A DNA stretch of 8,158 nucleotides from SURF-32 sp964648365 (GTDB lineage: Bacteria > Planctomycetota > Phycisphaerae > UBA1845): assembly GCA_964648365.1 (NCBI GenBank), contig CAZYLK010000232.1, forward strand, positions 1 to 8,158, read 5' to 3'. Within the stretch, counting starts at the first letter, position 1. Each line of letters starts with the position of its first letter. Of this stretch, positions 1 to 6,996 are shown piece by piece. The notes beneath the pieces were generated by a model. It saw only the letters and a program-made list of their open reading frames with translations, was not told the origin of the DNA and searched no databases. Both the position numbers and the translations under genes were made by a program.

Positions 1-1320
1 GCGAAGCTGCGGGCACATGAATCCGACGATGCCGATGTCCATGAGGGCGACGGTTCGATGGGCTGACGGAGATTCATCGCCGCCGGAGTCCGGCGGGTCG
101 GACCTGTCCGCCGCGGCCCCGCGGGGATGAGTCGATTTCTGCTCGTTCAGCCATCGGGCCAGCGCCATGTGGCCGCGGCGGTAGCCTCCCGCCCGAACGC
201 GAACTTCGTGCCGGTACGTCAGCCAGATCGGAACCTGCACCGCCGCAAAGAGCAACGGCAGGGCGATCGCGGCCGCCGTGATCACGCGCGGACGGCGTCG
301 CAGCAGGGTCGCTGCGACCAGCGCCGTCAGCGCGGCCCACACGGGGATGTAGGGCGCGACCAGCCGATAGCCCGGCATCCAGTCGGGACCGGTCAGAAAC
401 ACGGAAACCACCGCAAAGGCGGCGACGCCAACCGCCGGCCAGCCGTGCCCGCGCACCGCCCTCGGCACGACGAGCGGCGCAACAAACGCGGGAATCCACA
501 GCACGTATCCAAAGTGGCGCGCCGCCATGTCCCAGAGGTATCCACCGGCGGTCCGCCCGCCCATGCCCTCCGCCTTGGCGTAGTACGTGTTCGGCAGCCA
601 CTCGCCGTCGTACAGCCGCGACCGCAGCAACAGCATCGCCGCGACCGCCGCCGCCACGATGCCTGCTTCGATGGCCAGATCGCGCCGCGCCGCCGGCATC
701 CGCCATGCGCCGGCCGCCAGCCTGCACGCAACCACGACGCCGAACACGGCCACGCCCTCCGGACGCGTCAACGCCGCCAGCGCGAACAGGCCGCCGACCA
801 AGGCGGACCGCCGCCCCCCCCGGGAGCTCGCTGACGCGCACAGCCCGAGCGCGATCCAGGCCGAGAACAGCGACGTCTCCAACCCCGTCGTCGTGTTGAG
901 CATGAAGCCGGTCTGAACCGCGACCAGCGCGGCCGCGATCCACGACAAGGCGTCGGCGTCGTCGGGCTTCCATTCGAGCCGCAAGAGCCATCGCCGGCAC
1001 AGCGCCCGGCTCGCCACCAGCGCCGCCAGCCCTGCGGCGACGCCGATGACCTTCGCAGCGGGCAGCGCGGCGTCCGGTCCCGCGACCGCGATGACGATCG
1101 CGATCAGCGGCATCATCAGGAAGTTCGTGAACCCCTCGACGTGTTCCCCGTCGTTGAAGTACGGCCCGCGCCCCTCCGCGAGAAAGCGGCTGTAGCGAAA
1201 GGTAATGAAAGCGTCGTCGTTGATCTGTACCCAGTAGTCGGCGGCATGAAGCCCGTAGAGCAGGAGCGTCGCGGCCGCAAGCCAGCGGGCGCGACCGGAT
1301 CGAGGTGCCGCCGCAGTCAT
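1..1320 (-). CDS. GT-C membrane glycosyltransferase, AftB-like (3' end cut by window edge)
   Basis: The frame from an ATG at 1320 stays open for 440 codons to the window edge, so the C-terminus is missing. The protein is a multi-spanning membrane protein of the GT-C fold, which transfers sugars from polyprenyl-phosphate donors on the outer face of the cytoplasmic membrane. An N-terminal helix (about 12-30) leads into INDDAFITFRY (33-43), whose acidic pair D35-D36 is the expected catalytic site. It is followed by VEGFTNFL (61-68), GLETSLF (146-152), LTRPEG (184-189), NTYYAKA (244-250), GPDWMPGYR (311-319) and VALMDIG (424-430). This series of motifs is what I know from mycobacterial AftB (GT89) and its many uncharacterised homologues. 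The start lies 8 bases after the stop of the upstream glycosyltransferase, with no clear Shine-Dalgarno sequence, so translational coupling is likely. Residues about 395-421 form a polar Pro/Ser/Asp-rich insert before VALMDIG. Sugar donor and acceptor are unknown. Confidence 0.86.
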   Translation of the reverse strand, partial: MTAAAPRSGRARWLAAATLLLYGLHAADYWVQINDDAFITFRYSRFLAEGRGPYFNDGEHVEGFTNFLMMPLIAIVIAVAGPDAALPAAKVIGVAAGLAALVASRALCRRWLLRLEWKPDDADALSWIAAALVAVQTGFMLNTTTGLETSLFSAWIALGLCASASSRGGRRSALVGGLFALAALTRPEGVAVFGVVVACRLAAGAWRMPAARRDLAIEAGIVAAAVAAMLLLRSRLYDGEWLPNTYYAKAEGMGGRTAGGYLWDMAARHFGYVLWIPAFVAPLVVPRAVRGHGWPAVGVAAFAVVSVFLTGPDWMPGYRLVAPYIPVWAALTALVAATLLRRRPRVITAAAIALPLLFAAVQVPIWLTYRHEVRVRAGGYRRGHMALARWLNEQKSTHPRGAAADRSDPPDSGGDESPSAHRTVALMDIGIVGFMCPQLR

Positions 1321-1328
1321 GCGGCTAT

Positions 1329-2779
1329 TCAATCGGCCGCCGCGTCGAACGCAACCGCCGCAGGAGGCCCGAGCGCCGTGTCCGCGGCGCCGAGGCTCGC
1401 GCCCCGACGCTCATCTCGCCACCGCCGGCGCGCGCGCACCTGCGCGACGACCCAGCTCAGGCAGGCGACTGCGAGCCACACGCCCCACAGGTCTACCCAG
1501 GCGCGGACGGGGACGACAAATCGCGGCGTCGCGCCGGGGGCGATGCCGGGCGGCACAACCTGCAGCGCGACGACGAGCGCCACGACGCCCCATGCGAGCC
1601 GTCGCCGGGTCGCGAGCACCACCACGCCACCAAGGCAGCACCAGATGACCCAGTTCTCGTACAGATTGTCGCCCGCGGCGGGACGGACCGGATCCGCCGT
1701 GACGCACCACGCCTCGTAGCACCCGGCGATGGCCGACCACGCGGGCCACGCCGGACCTGTGCGGGGCGCGGGAATCAGGTCACGCGACCGGGCATCGGCG
1801 GCCATGCGTGTGAGGAAGTCCTCGCGAAGCACGGACGGTTGCGGCGCCGTTGGATCAACGAAGCGTCCGTCCTCGGTTGTTCGCCCGGCCAGGTAGATCG
1901 GGTCGGGAATCAGCAGCGACCTCGCGGCATGGACGATCGACCCCTTCGCGAACGCCCACGGACGGGCAGAGACAGCGCACACCGCAGCCCGACCCATCTG
2001 ATTGCCCGATTCCTGGTAGGACCAGCCGTTGATCAGTCGCCCGGCCATGTGGGCATGTTCGTACGCCCGGTAGTCCAACTCCCAATGCGGGTGGAGGCGG
2101 TTCGCTTCGGCAACGCACCNNNNNNNNNNNNNNNNNNNNNNNNNNNNNNNNNNNNNNNNNNNNNNNNNNNNNNNNNNNNNNNNNNNNNNNNNNNNNNNNN
2201 NNNNNNNNNNNNNNNNNNNGCCGCTGCAACGGCCGAGGACAAGACCGCCAGTCGGGCCGACCCGCCGCGCAGGGTGAACCGCACCCCTTGCCAGACGACG
2301 AGAGTCACCAACGACGTGTAGAGCGGCTCCGTCAACACCGTGGACGCATAGGCCGTCAGGGACCAGGCGGAGCCGGCGACGATCCCGGAAGCGACCGTCA
2401 CGCCCGCACGGTGCGTCAGATCCCAGGCCGTCAGCGCCACCATCACGCCGACGAATACCACCAGCGCATGCTGAAGCACGAGCGTCGTGACGGCCATGTA
2501 CGGTCCGGCGACCGACATGACGGCAGCCAGAAAGAGCGGGTAGCCAGGGGTTCTGCCGCCGAACAGTTCGTGCGAGAAGTCGCCCTGCTGAAGGATCCAC
2601 TCCGCCAGCGTGAGATATCCCACGCTGTCCGGCTGCACCCAGAGGCCCCTTTCGAGCATGGATGCGATCTGCACCAGCGCGGTGACGACCGCCACCCAGA
2701 CGATCCATCGCATGGGGCAGCGGTCGCTGCCGCCGGGGGCGGTGTCGGTTGTCTGCATCCCGTCTGCGCTATGGGACAT
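1329..2779 (-). CDS. GT-C (PMT/ArnT-like) membrane glycosyltransferase, interrupted by an assembly gap
   Basis: The N-terminal 186 residues (2779 down to 2220) and a C-terminal part of about 262 residues (2117 to the TGA at 1329) flank 100 Ns. The N-part has a hydrophobic helix (about 24-40), then QPDSVGY (49-55), whose D51 fits the first-loop catalytic aspartate of GT39/GT83-type enzymes. GRTPGYPLFL (75-84) and TEPLY (150-154) are also typical of the family, with helices near 81-115, 127-145 and 152-168. The C-part begins with a long soluble stretch, then has three hydrophobic segments, a TPRFVVPV motif resembling the RY..P motif near the end of such enzymes, and a polar tail. The two parts read in different frames only because the N run has a nominal length. 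Several middle helices appear to be missing, so the true gap is probably longer than 100 bases. ATG 2779 has only a weak purine stretch upstream; ATG 2758 or 2713 are alternatives. It follows the radical SAM gene by 69 bases. Sugar and acceptor are unknown. Confidence 0.8.
2120..2219. other. Assembly gap (100 Ns)
   Basis: Exactly 100 N characters, the usual placeholder for a scaffold gap of unknown size. It falls inside the upstream GT-C gene. The frames on the two sides can be joined only if the true missing length leaves remainder 2 on division by 3, so the placeholder length cannot be right if the gene is intact. Confidence 0.99.
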
Positions 2780-2848
2780 GATTGTTCTCGCGCGGGCTCG
2801 CGCGGCCGGGATCGCGCTGCCTGAACCGGCATGACCGGCCCGCGCCGC

Positions 2849-4342
2849 TCAGCAGGTGCCCGCGGCCAGTGGCGAGCCGCCCATTGCCTCGGCGCCGGCC
2901 GTCGCCTCGGGACGGCTCGTTTTTCCGGGCCGCTTCGGCGCCGTCGAGCGCACGAACATGACGCTGCGCAGCGCCCGCAGGTTCATGCGAATGTCTTCCA
3001 GGCTGGTCATCTTGAGCAGCCGCTTGAACATGTACGACGGCCGGAAGTAAAACTCCCGGTGGGCCGTCTTGTACATCATGTTGATGTCTTCGCTCGATGC
3101 GGTCGGCAGGTCGAGCACGGCGTTGGCCAGGTCGTAATCCCGCCAGTCGAGCGTCCGCAGATAGCCGTTCTTGTGGGCCCAGTTGAACATCTGCGTGCCC
3201 GGGTAGGGCGTCGTGATGTTGAAGATGGCGATATCCGGGTCGAGGCTCTTGGCGAAGTCGATCGTGCGCCGCATCGACTCGATCGTCTCGCCCGGATTGC
3301 CGAACATGAACGCCGCCCGCACTGCAATGCCCGCCTTCTGGCACATCTTCACGGCCTTGCGGGTCAGGTCGAGGTCGATGGGCTTGCGAATCGTCTCCAG
3401 GATTTCCGGATCAGCCGATTCGAGGCCGAACAGGATCTGGTGGCAGCCCGCCTTCTTCATTTTCCCAAGCAGCTTCGGGCTGACGCAGTCGGTGCGGGCG
3501 AAGCAGGACCAGGTCAGGTCGATCTTGCGTTCGACGATCAGGTCGCAGAAGCGCGCGACGTTCTGCTTGTAGATCGTGAAGGTGTCGTCGTAGAAGTTGA
3601 CTTCGCGGATGCCGTAACGCGCTTGCAGCTTCTGAATCTCGTCCACCACGCTGTCGGCCGAGCGCGTCCGCAGGGCGGTTTCCGCCGAGTTGCAGAACGT
3701 ACACTTGCCCGGACAGCCGCGCGTCATGGTCATGTTGATCGACGGCAGTCGCCGATACGCCCCGACGGCGGGCCTGTAGCGATCGAACTTGATCAGGTGG
3801 TACGCGGGCGACGGGATCGAATCGAGATCTTCAATCGGCTGATCCTCGCGGTTATGCTCGATGGGCTGCAGCGGGTTTCGCCCGCGATAGGTCAGGCCGC
3901 CGATCGAGTCGAGCGGCTGACCGCTGACCAGCGCGTGAAACGGCTTTTCGCCCTCGCCGCGGATGACGTAATCGACGTTGTCGTCGCGCATCACGTCATC
4001 CGGCATGGCGGTGGCGTGGATGCCGCCGATAACCACCTTTGAATCGGGGCTGACCTCCTTGACGATGCGGGCGATCTGCCTTGCCGACGTGATCTGCGCC
4101 GTCACGGCCGTGACGCCGACGTACTTCGGCTGCCGCGCGGCGATGTGCGCCTCGATGTCCTCCATCGTGAACGCCTCCGCGTCCACGTCGAGCACTTCGA
4201 CGCCGATGCCCTGCTTTTCGGCGTAGGCAGCCACATAAAGGAGCCCCAGCGGCGGCGACGTGCTGCGCACGCCGTGCCAGATGTTGCCGTCCTTGGTCAG
4301 CCAGGGCGGGTTGATCAGCAGCACGTCCAGCTTGGCGGGCAT
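2849..4342 (-). CDS. B12-binding-domain radical SAM protein (class B / BchE-like superfamily)
   Basis: A complete 497-residue protein of a length normal for B12-dependent radical SAM enzymes. Residues about 5-140 form a cobalamin-binding Rossmann-like domain with LLINPPW (8-14), PPLGLLYVAAY (30-40) and GGIHATAMPDDV (106-117); as usual for this class there is no DxHxxG ligand histidine. The radical SAM barrel follows, with the 4Fe-4S motif C210-x3-C214-x2-C217, then YDDTF (251-255), GLES (306-309) and FGNPGET (347-353). The C-terminal part (about 400-460) is a helical extension, and the last 30 residues are low-complexity. Such enzymes cleave S-adenosylmethionine to make a radical that methylates or rearranges lipids, tetrapyrroles, antibiotics or peptides; which of these applies is not visible. 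ATG 4342 has GAGGA seven bases upstream, and the gene looks like the first of an operon with two GT-C glycosyltransferases. This makes a lipid or glycan-lipid substrate plausible, but that is inference. Confidence 0.94.
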   Translation of the reverse strand: MPAKLDVLLINPPWLTKDGNIWHGVRSTSPPLGLLYVAAYAEKQGIGVEVLDVDAEAFTMEDIEAHIAARQPKYVGVTAVTAQITSARQIARIVKEVSPDSKVVIGGIHATAMPDDVMRDDNVDYVIRGEGEKPFHALVSGQPLDSIGGLTYRGRNPLQPIEHNREDQPIEDLDSIPSPAYHLIKFDRYRPAVGAYRRLPSINMTMTRGCPGKCTFCNSAETALRTRSADSVVDEIQKLQARYGIREVNFYDDTFTIYKQNVARFCDLIVERKIDLTWSCFARTDCVSPKLLGKMKKAGCHQILFGLESADPEILETIRKPIDLDLTRKAVKMCQKAGIAVRAAFMFGNPGETIESMRRTIDFAKSLDPDIAIFNITTPYPGTQMFNWAHKNGYLRTLDWRDYDLANAVLDLPTASSEDINMMYKTAHREFYFRPSYMFKRLLKMTSLEDIRMNLRALRSVMFVRSTAPKRPGKTSRPEATAGAEAMGGSPLAAGTC

Positions 4343-4516
4343 TCGCTCGTCCTCAGCATTCCTCCAAGGCAGACCGGCAGCCGACGCCGCTCCGGCCGGG
4401 AGGCGTTTTCCAGTGAGTCGCGTCGGTTTATCGGCCGATCGGTGGGGTGACTGGACTACGCGGTCGTCGGCGTGGCGGCTTGGCGAGAGACCGTCGACGG
4501 GACGGCGGCACTGCCC
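4343..4516 (-). other. Leader region of the radical SAM/glycosyltransferase operon
   Basis: A 174-base spacer between the ParE stop and the radical SAM start. On the minus strand it ends with GGAGG and then GAGGA ahead of ATG 4342; the second is the well-placed ribosome binding site. It contains two perfect 10-base palindromes, ATCGGCCGAT (4430-4439) and CCGTCGACGG (4491-4500), and an 8-base palindrome CCGGCCGG near 4392-4399. I found no convincing -35/-10 pair here and no hairpin followed by a T run on the minus strand that would end the toxin-antitoxin transcript. The operon promoter may be of another sigma class, or transcription may read through from parDE. Confidence 0.45.
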
Positions 4517-4834
4517 CTACAGTGGCTCATGCGACAGAAGTGATTCGACGTCGCGTGCATCATGGACCACCCGCGCGATTTCCAGCGGCTCGGTGCCTGG
4601 CTTATAGATAATCAAGTAAGACCACAGTGCGGCGAAACGCACCGGGGACGGGGTCAGGTCGGGCCGGCGATGTCCCAAACCGGGATGACCCGCCAGCTTC
4701 GTGAACATGGCTCGAAACCGCGCGGCGACCTGGTCCGCCCGCTCCGGGCCGCTCTTGTCGGCGATGTAGGCAAGAATGTCACGCAGGTCGGCCGCTGCCG
4801 GGGAGGAGAGAATGAACCCGCCCGGCGTGATCAC
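4517..4834 (-). CDS. parE: ParE/RelE-superfamily toxin
   Basis: A 105-residue protein of normal ParE length, starting with GTG at 4834; this GTG shares four bases (GTGA) with the stop of the antitoxin gene. The family pattern is clear: ILSSPAAADLRDILAYI (8-24) as the first strand and helix, a second helix to about residue 50, then LAGHPGLGHRRPDL (47-60) corresponding to the usual LA..P..G..R.DL, the strand SYLIIYK (72-78), and the last strand IARVVHDARDVESLL (86-100), which carries the conserved RxxHxxRD. Characterised ParE proteins poison DNA gyrase and RelE relatives cut ribosome-bound mRNA; the overall pattern favours ParE. AAGG lies about six bases upstream of the GTG, inside the antitoxin gene. 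The overlap should keep toxin output tied to antitoxin translation. No inactivating change is visible. Confidence 0.92.
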   Translation of the reverse strand: MITPGGFILSSPAAADLRDILAYIADKSGPERADQVAARFRAMFTKLAGHPGLGHRRPDLTPSPVRFAALWSYLIIYKPGTEPLEIARVVHDARDVESLLSHEPL

Positions 4835-5208
4835 GACCGGCCTTGTGCTGGCGTTTCGTGGTGCGTTTCCTTCATCCGTTTGAGCCGAGCGCTCCAGTCC
4901 GCGAAGAACGCCTCACCATCGACAACGTCGCCGCGCTCCAGCGCGTCGAGACCCTCGTCGATCTTCGCCTGAAGCCGCGCGCGCAAATCGTCACGCAGCG
5001 CGGTGGGGATCTGTTGATCCTCCTCCGGACTTGTTTCCCCCATCAGCCACGATTCAAGCTGTCTACGCCGCTCGGCTTGCTCAAGCAGACGCAGTCCCGC
5101 GCGGAACACCTCGCTGGCTGAGCTGAATCGGCCGGAGGCAACCAGCGTGTGAACCAACGCCTCAAGCTCCGGGGTGACGGAGACATTCATGCTCGCTCGG
5201 ACAGCCAT
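4831..5208 (-). CDS. parD: ParD-type (CopG/RHH) antitoxin
   Basis: Called from ATG 5208 as a 125-residue protein. MNVSVTPELEALVHTLVASG (7-26) and SSASEVFRAGLRLLEQ (29-44) form the ribbon-helix-helix DNA-binding domain typical of ParD, which also represses its own operon. The C-terminal part (about 75-105) has the IDEGLDALERGDVVDGEAFF pattern seen in ParD tails that wrap the toxin. Two stretches are longer than in the usual 80-100-residue relatives: a polar linker at about 45-75 and a basic tail after 105. An upstream ATG at 5244 lies inside the -35 box of the inferred promoter and is unlikely to be the start. ATG 5190, which begins directly at MNVSVTP, remains possible; the extra MAVRAS is a prefix I know from other family members. 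There is no good Shine-Dalgarno sequence for either start. It overlaps the toxin gene by four bases. Confidence 0.9.
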   Translation of the reverse strand: MAVRASMNVSVTPELEALVHTLVASGRFSSASEVFRAGLRLLEQAERRRQLESWLMGETSPEEDQQIPTALRDDLRARLQAKIDEGLDALERGDVVDGEAFFADWSARLKRMKETHHETPAQGRS

Positions 5209-5214
5209 CAACCC

Positions 5215-5244
5215 ATGATAGGATCCGACCGCCGGCTGTGTCAA
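5215..5244 (-). promoter_or_regulatory. Sigma70-type promoter of parDE
   Basis: On the minus strand there is a perfect -35 hexamer TTGACA (5244-5239), an 18-base spacer, and TATCAT (5220-5215), which is five of six matches to TATAAT. Transcription would start near 5208, at or just before the parD ATG. The spacer contains GGATCC and GCCGGC palindromes that could be part of a ParD operator. It is an unusually good consensus match for such GC-rich sequence, in exactly the place where a toxin-antitoxin promoter is expected. Confidence 0.7.
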
Positions 5245-5264
5245 TTTGTGGTACAGTGTCGTCC

Positions 5265-5282
5265 GGTAATAGTGTCATTACC
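5265..5282. promoter_or_regulatory. Inverted repeat upstream of the parDE promoter
   Basis: GGTAAT (5265-5270) and ATTACC (5277-5282) are a perfect 6-base inverted repeat separated by six bases. The inner AGTGTC recurs at 5255-5260, sixteen bases away. The element sits between the lipoprotein stop (5295) and the parDE -35 box and is much more AT-rich than its surroundings. It could be an operator for ParD or another regulator, or a weak hairpin ending the lipoprotein transcript, although no T run follows it. Confidence 0.35.
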
Positions 5283-5294
5283 CACCTGCTTGCG

Positions 5295-6932
5295 TCACTC
5301 TCTCTCGGTTCTGCTCAGCCGATCGATCGCAGCGAGGAGGTACTTCTTGGCCAAGTCGTCATCTTCGTGGCCCAAGCACTCTCGCAGCAACGGCAGATCC
5401 GATTCGTCGCCGATCGTCTCAGCGAATGCGCTTGCGGACCGCCATCGGACCCTGTCGCTGCTGTCTCGCAGCCCCATTCGCAGCAGCGGCAGCGCGACGG
5501 TTTGCGGCAGGTCGCCCCAGTAGTCGTACGAATCGCTCCGGATCCAATCGTAGGGGTGCTCCATGCCCGCCAGGATCAGTCGCTGGAAGGCACCGTGCTC
5601 GGGCCCGATCAGCCTGAGGAGGACGCTGGTGTTGAAGTCGCCGTCGGCAACCGGCGCGCCCCAGTTCCAAAGGTCCGGATGAGCCTTGGCGTACTCCATC
5701 TTCTGCTCGACAAGCTCTACGAATGCATCGCGGCTGTGTTCGATGTCGTACTCACCGAGAAACTCGGTCGCCGCCTGCTGATCCAGCGCCGCATTGAGAA
5801 GATGCTTGCGCATCACGCCGGGGACGCGACGGTCCTGGTGGCCGTCCCAGGCGAGGTAGATCATCGCCTGGCACAGGTCACGCCATTCGTAAGGGCCTTC
5901 CCCGGGGGCGAGTTCGCAGAACCGGTCGAACGTGTATCGGAGTTCGTCGCAGGTCTGCGGTGTTCCCGCCACGTCCAGGATCCAGGCGATCGAACCACGC
6001 GGTGTCGGCAGGTCGCGGATCGTACACCAACCCGCGCCCAGCCCGCGAAACCGGCCGTCGATCAGATTCACGCGGAACGCCGTCTCCGTCAGTTCCCAAC
6101 GCTCGACGTAGTACAACGCGTCCGTATCTTCCCGCTCCGGCTTGCCCAGCAGGTCGATCAGCGCAGCCCTGTCCATGCCGAGTTCGAGGAAACTGAGCTT
6201 CCCGCGCATGCCGTACGTCTCGACCACCTGTTGGCGCAGGCGCTTCTGGTCGCACGGAGCATTCTTCAGCCGCAGGCTCAGGCCGATGCGCAGGTAGACG
6301 TCCTGGTGAATCGGCAGATGCGTCCATTCGAATAGCACCGCGCGAACATGGTCGCACCGTGCCTGAATCTGCTTGATCTCGCCCGTTTCGAGAAACGAGA
6401 ATCGATAAAGCGCGTTGTCAATGAAGCGACACTTCTTAAACACCACAGAACCGCAGAAGCACACGCTATCGTCGAAGGAATCGGTGCGCTCGAGCATGAT
6501 GAGACAATAGGTCTCGTCACCCGCGGCCAGCCGGTAGGCTCTGAACCACTTGTGCGGCTCCGTGGACAACACGCCGCCGGACACCTTGACCGCTGCCTCC
6601 CCGTCCAGGACGGACACGACAATCCTGCCATCGTCCGGGTAGTCGAAGACGATGAACTCGTCCTCGAATCGCTTCCACGCGGCATACGCGGCCGTTTGGG
6701 CCAATGCGGAATCGTGCGGCGGGTAGGTGACACGCTTCTCTTGCAGCGGCCAGACGCGCAGCGAGGCAACCAGCCGTGCGAAGTCCGGCTCCGATGCGAT
6801 CGCGGCGGCTTGCGCGTCCGTTCCGACGGACGCACGGGCGAGCGGCTCGTGATCACCGGGCGGTGGATTCCAACGGCCGGCAGGCACCGACCCGCAGGCA
6901 ACCAGCGTGAGCACGCATCGTGTCAGGAGCAT
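5295..6932 (-). CDS. Probable lipoprotein with BamE-like segment and HEAT-like C-terminus, function unknown
   Basis: Called from ATG 6932 as 545 residues, because AGGGGA lies about six bases upstream and the protein then opens with a hydrophobic stretch ending in a lipobox, LVAC (C13). An in-frame ATG at 6998 would add 22 arginine-rich residues; it would give a more usual signal length but lacks this ribosome binding site. After the signal come a Pro/Gly-rich linker, a beta-rich middle domain I do not recognise (about 60-240), and LGMDRAALIDLLGKPE (251-266), followed by an YYVERWELTETAF strand pattern. This resembles the small lipoprotein fold of BamE/SmpA. The last part (about 474-540) has paired helices, PLLRMGLRDSSDRVRWRSA and LPLLRECLGHEDDDLAKKY, typical of HEAT-like repeats. 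An envelope role in protein-protein contact is inferred; no catalytic motif is visible. Several cysteines cluster at about 158-168. Confidence 0.82.
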   Translation of the reverse strand: MLLTRCVLTLVACGSVPAGRWNPPPGDHEPLARASVGTDAQAAAIASEPDFARLVASLRVWPLQEKRVTYPPHDSALAQTAAYAAWKRFEDEFIVFDYPDDGRIVVSVLDGEAAVKVSGGVLSTEPHKWFRAYRLAAGDETYCLIMLERTDSFDDSVCFCGSVVFKKCRFIDNALYRFSFLETGEIKQIQARCDHVRAVLFEWTHLPIHQDVYLRIGLSLRLKNAPCDQKRLRQQVVETYGMRGKLSFLELGMDRAALIDLLGKPEREDTDALYYVERWELTETAFRVNLIDGRFRGLGAGWCTIRDLPTPRGSIAWILDVAGTPQTCDELRYTFDRFCELAPGEGPYEWRDLCQAMIYLAWDGHQDRRVPGVMRKHLLNAALDQQAATEFLGEYDIEHSRDAFVELVEQKMEYAKAHPDLWNWGAPVADGDFNTSVLLRLIGPEHGAFQRLILAGMEHPYDWIRSDSYDYWGDLPQTVALPLLRMGLRDSSDRVRWRSASAFAETIGDESDLPLLRECLGHEDDDLAKKYLLAAIDRLSRTERE

Positions 6933-6954
6933 CGCCTGTCCCCTAGCAGAGGCC

Positions 6955-6996
6955 GCGAGGCTTGACCGAAGGCAACCCGCTCGGACAGCGCCTCGC
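6955..6996 (-). terminator. Imperfect hairpin after the Nudix gene, possible terminator or leader structure
   Basis: GCGAGGC (6955-6961) and GCCTCGC (6990-6996) are a perfect 7-base inverted repeat. An inner CCGA/TCGG pair inside it would extend the structure across an internal loop. It begins about ten bases after the Nudix stop codon and lies before the ribosome binding site of the lipoprotein gene. No T run follows it on the minus strand, so it is not a classical intrinsic terminator; it could be a weak terminator, a processing barrier, or chance in GC-rich sequence. Confidence 0.3.

Noticed and set aside
74..1000. A long minus-strand frame of 308 codons inside the AftB-like gene.
   Set aside because: Its product is extremely rich in Arg, Gly and Ala with no motif, while another minus-strand frame over the same bases gives a coherent membrane protein with several GT-C motifs. 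It is a shadow of high GC content.
127..1719. Several plus-strand open frames across the first glycosyltransferase and the 3' part of the second.
   Set aside because: They encode Arg/Pro/Ala/His-rich sequence without domains and lie opposite genes with clear family patterns.
2831..4042. A plus-strand frame of 403 codons opposite the radical SAM gene.
   Set aside because: It is antisense to a protein with an intact CxxxCxxC motif and cobalamin domain. It contains no recognisable domain; long antisense frames are expected at this base composition.
4387..4420. CGCC...GGCG arms followed by TTTT on the plus strand, resembling an intrinsic terminator.
   Set aside because: No plus-strand gene lies upstream to be terminated, the stem is irregular, and on the minus strand it lies in the leader of the radical SAM gene without a T run.
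4343..4516. A GATAAA element (on the minus strand) as a -10 box for the radical SAM operon.
   Set aside because: No acceptable -35 sequence is found 16 to 18 bases upstream, so it is not better than chance.
5238..6335. A plus-strand frame of 365 codons opposite the lipoprotein gene.
   Set aside because: No domain or ribosome binding site is visible, and the minus-strand frame has a strong ribosome site, a lipobox and repeat structure. The plus-strand frame also covers the parDE promoter.
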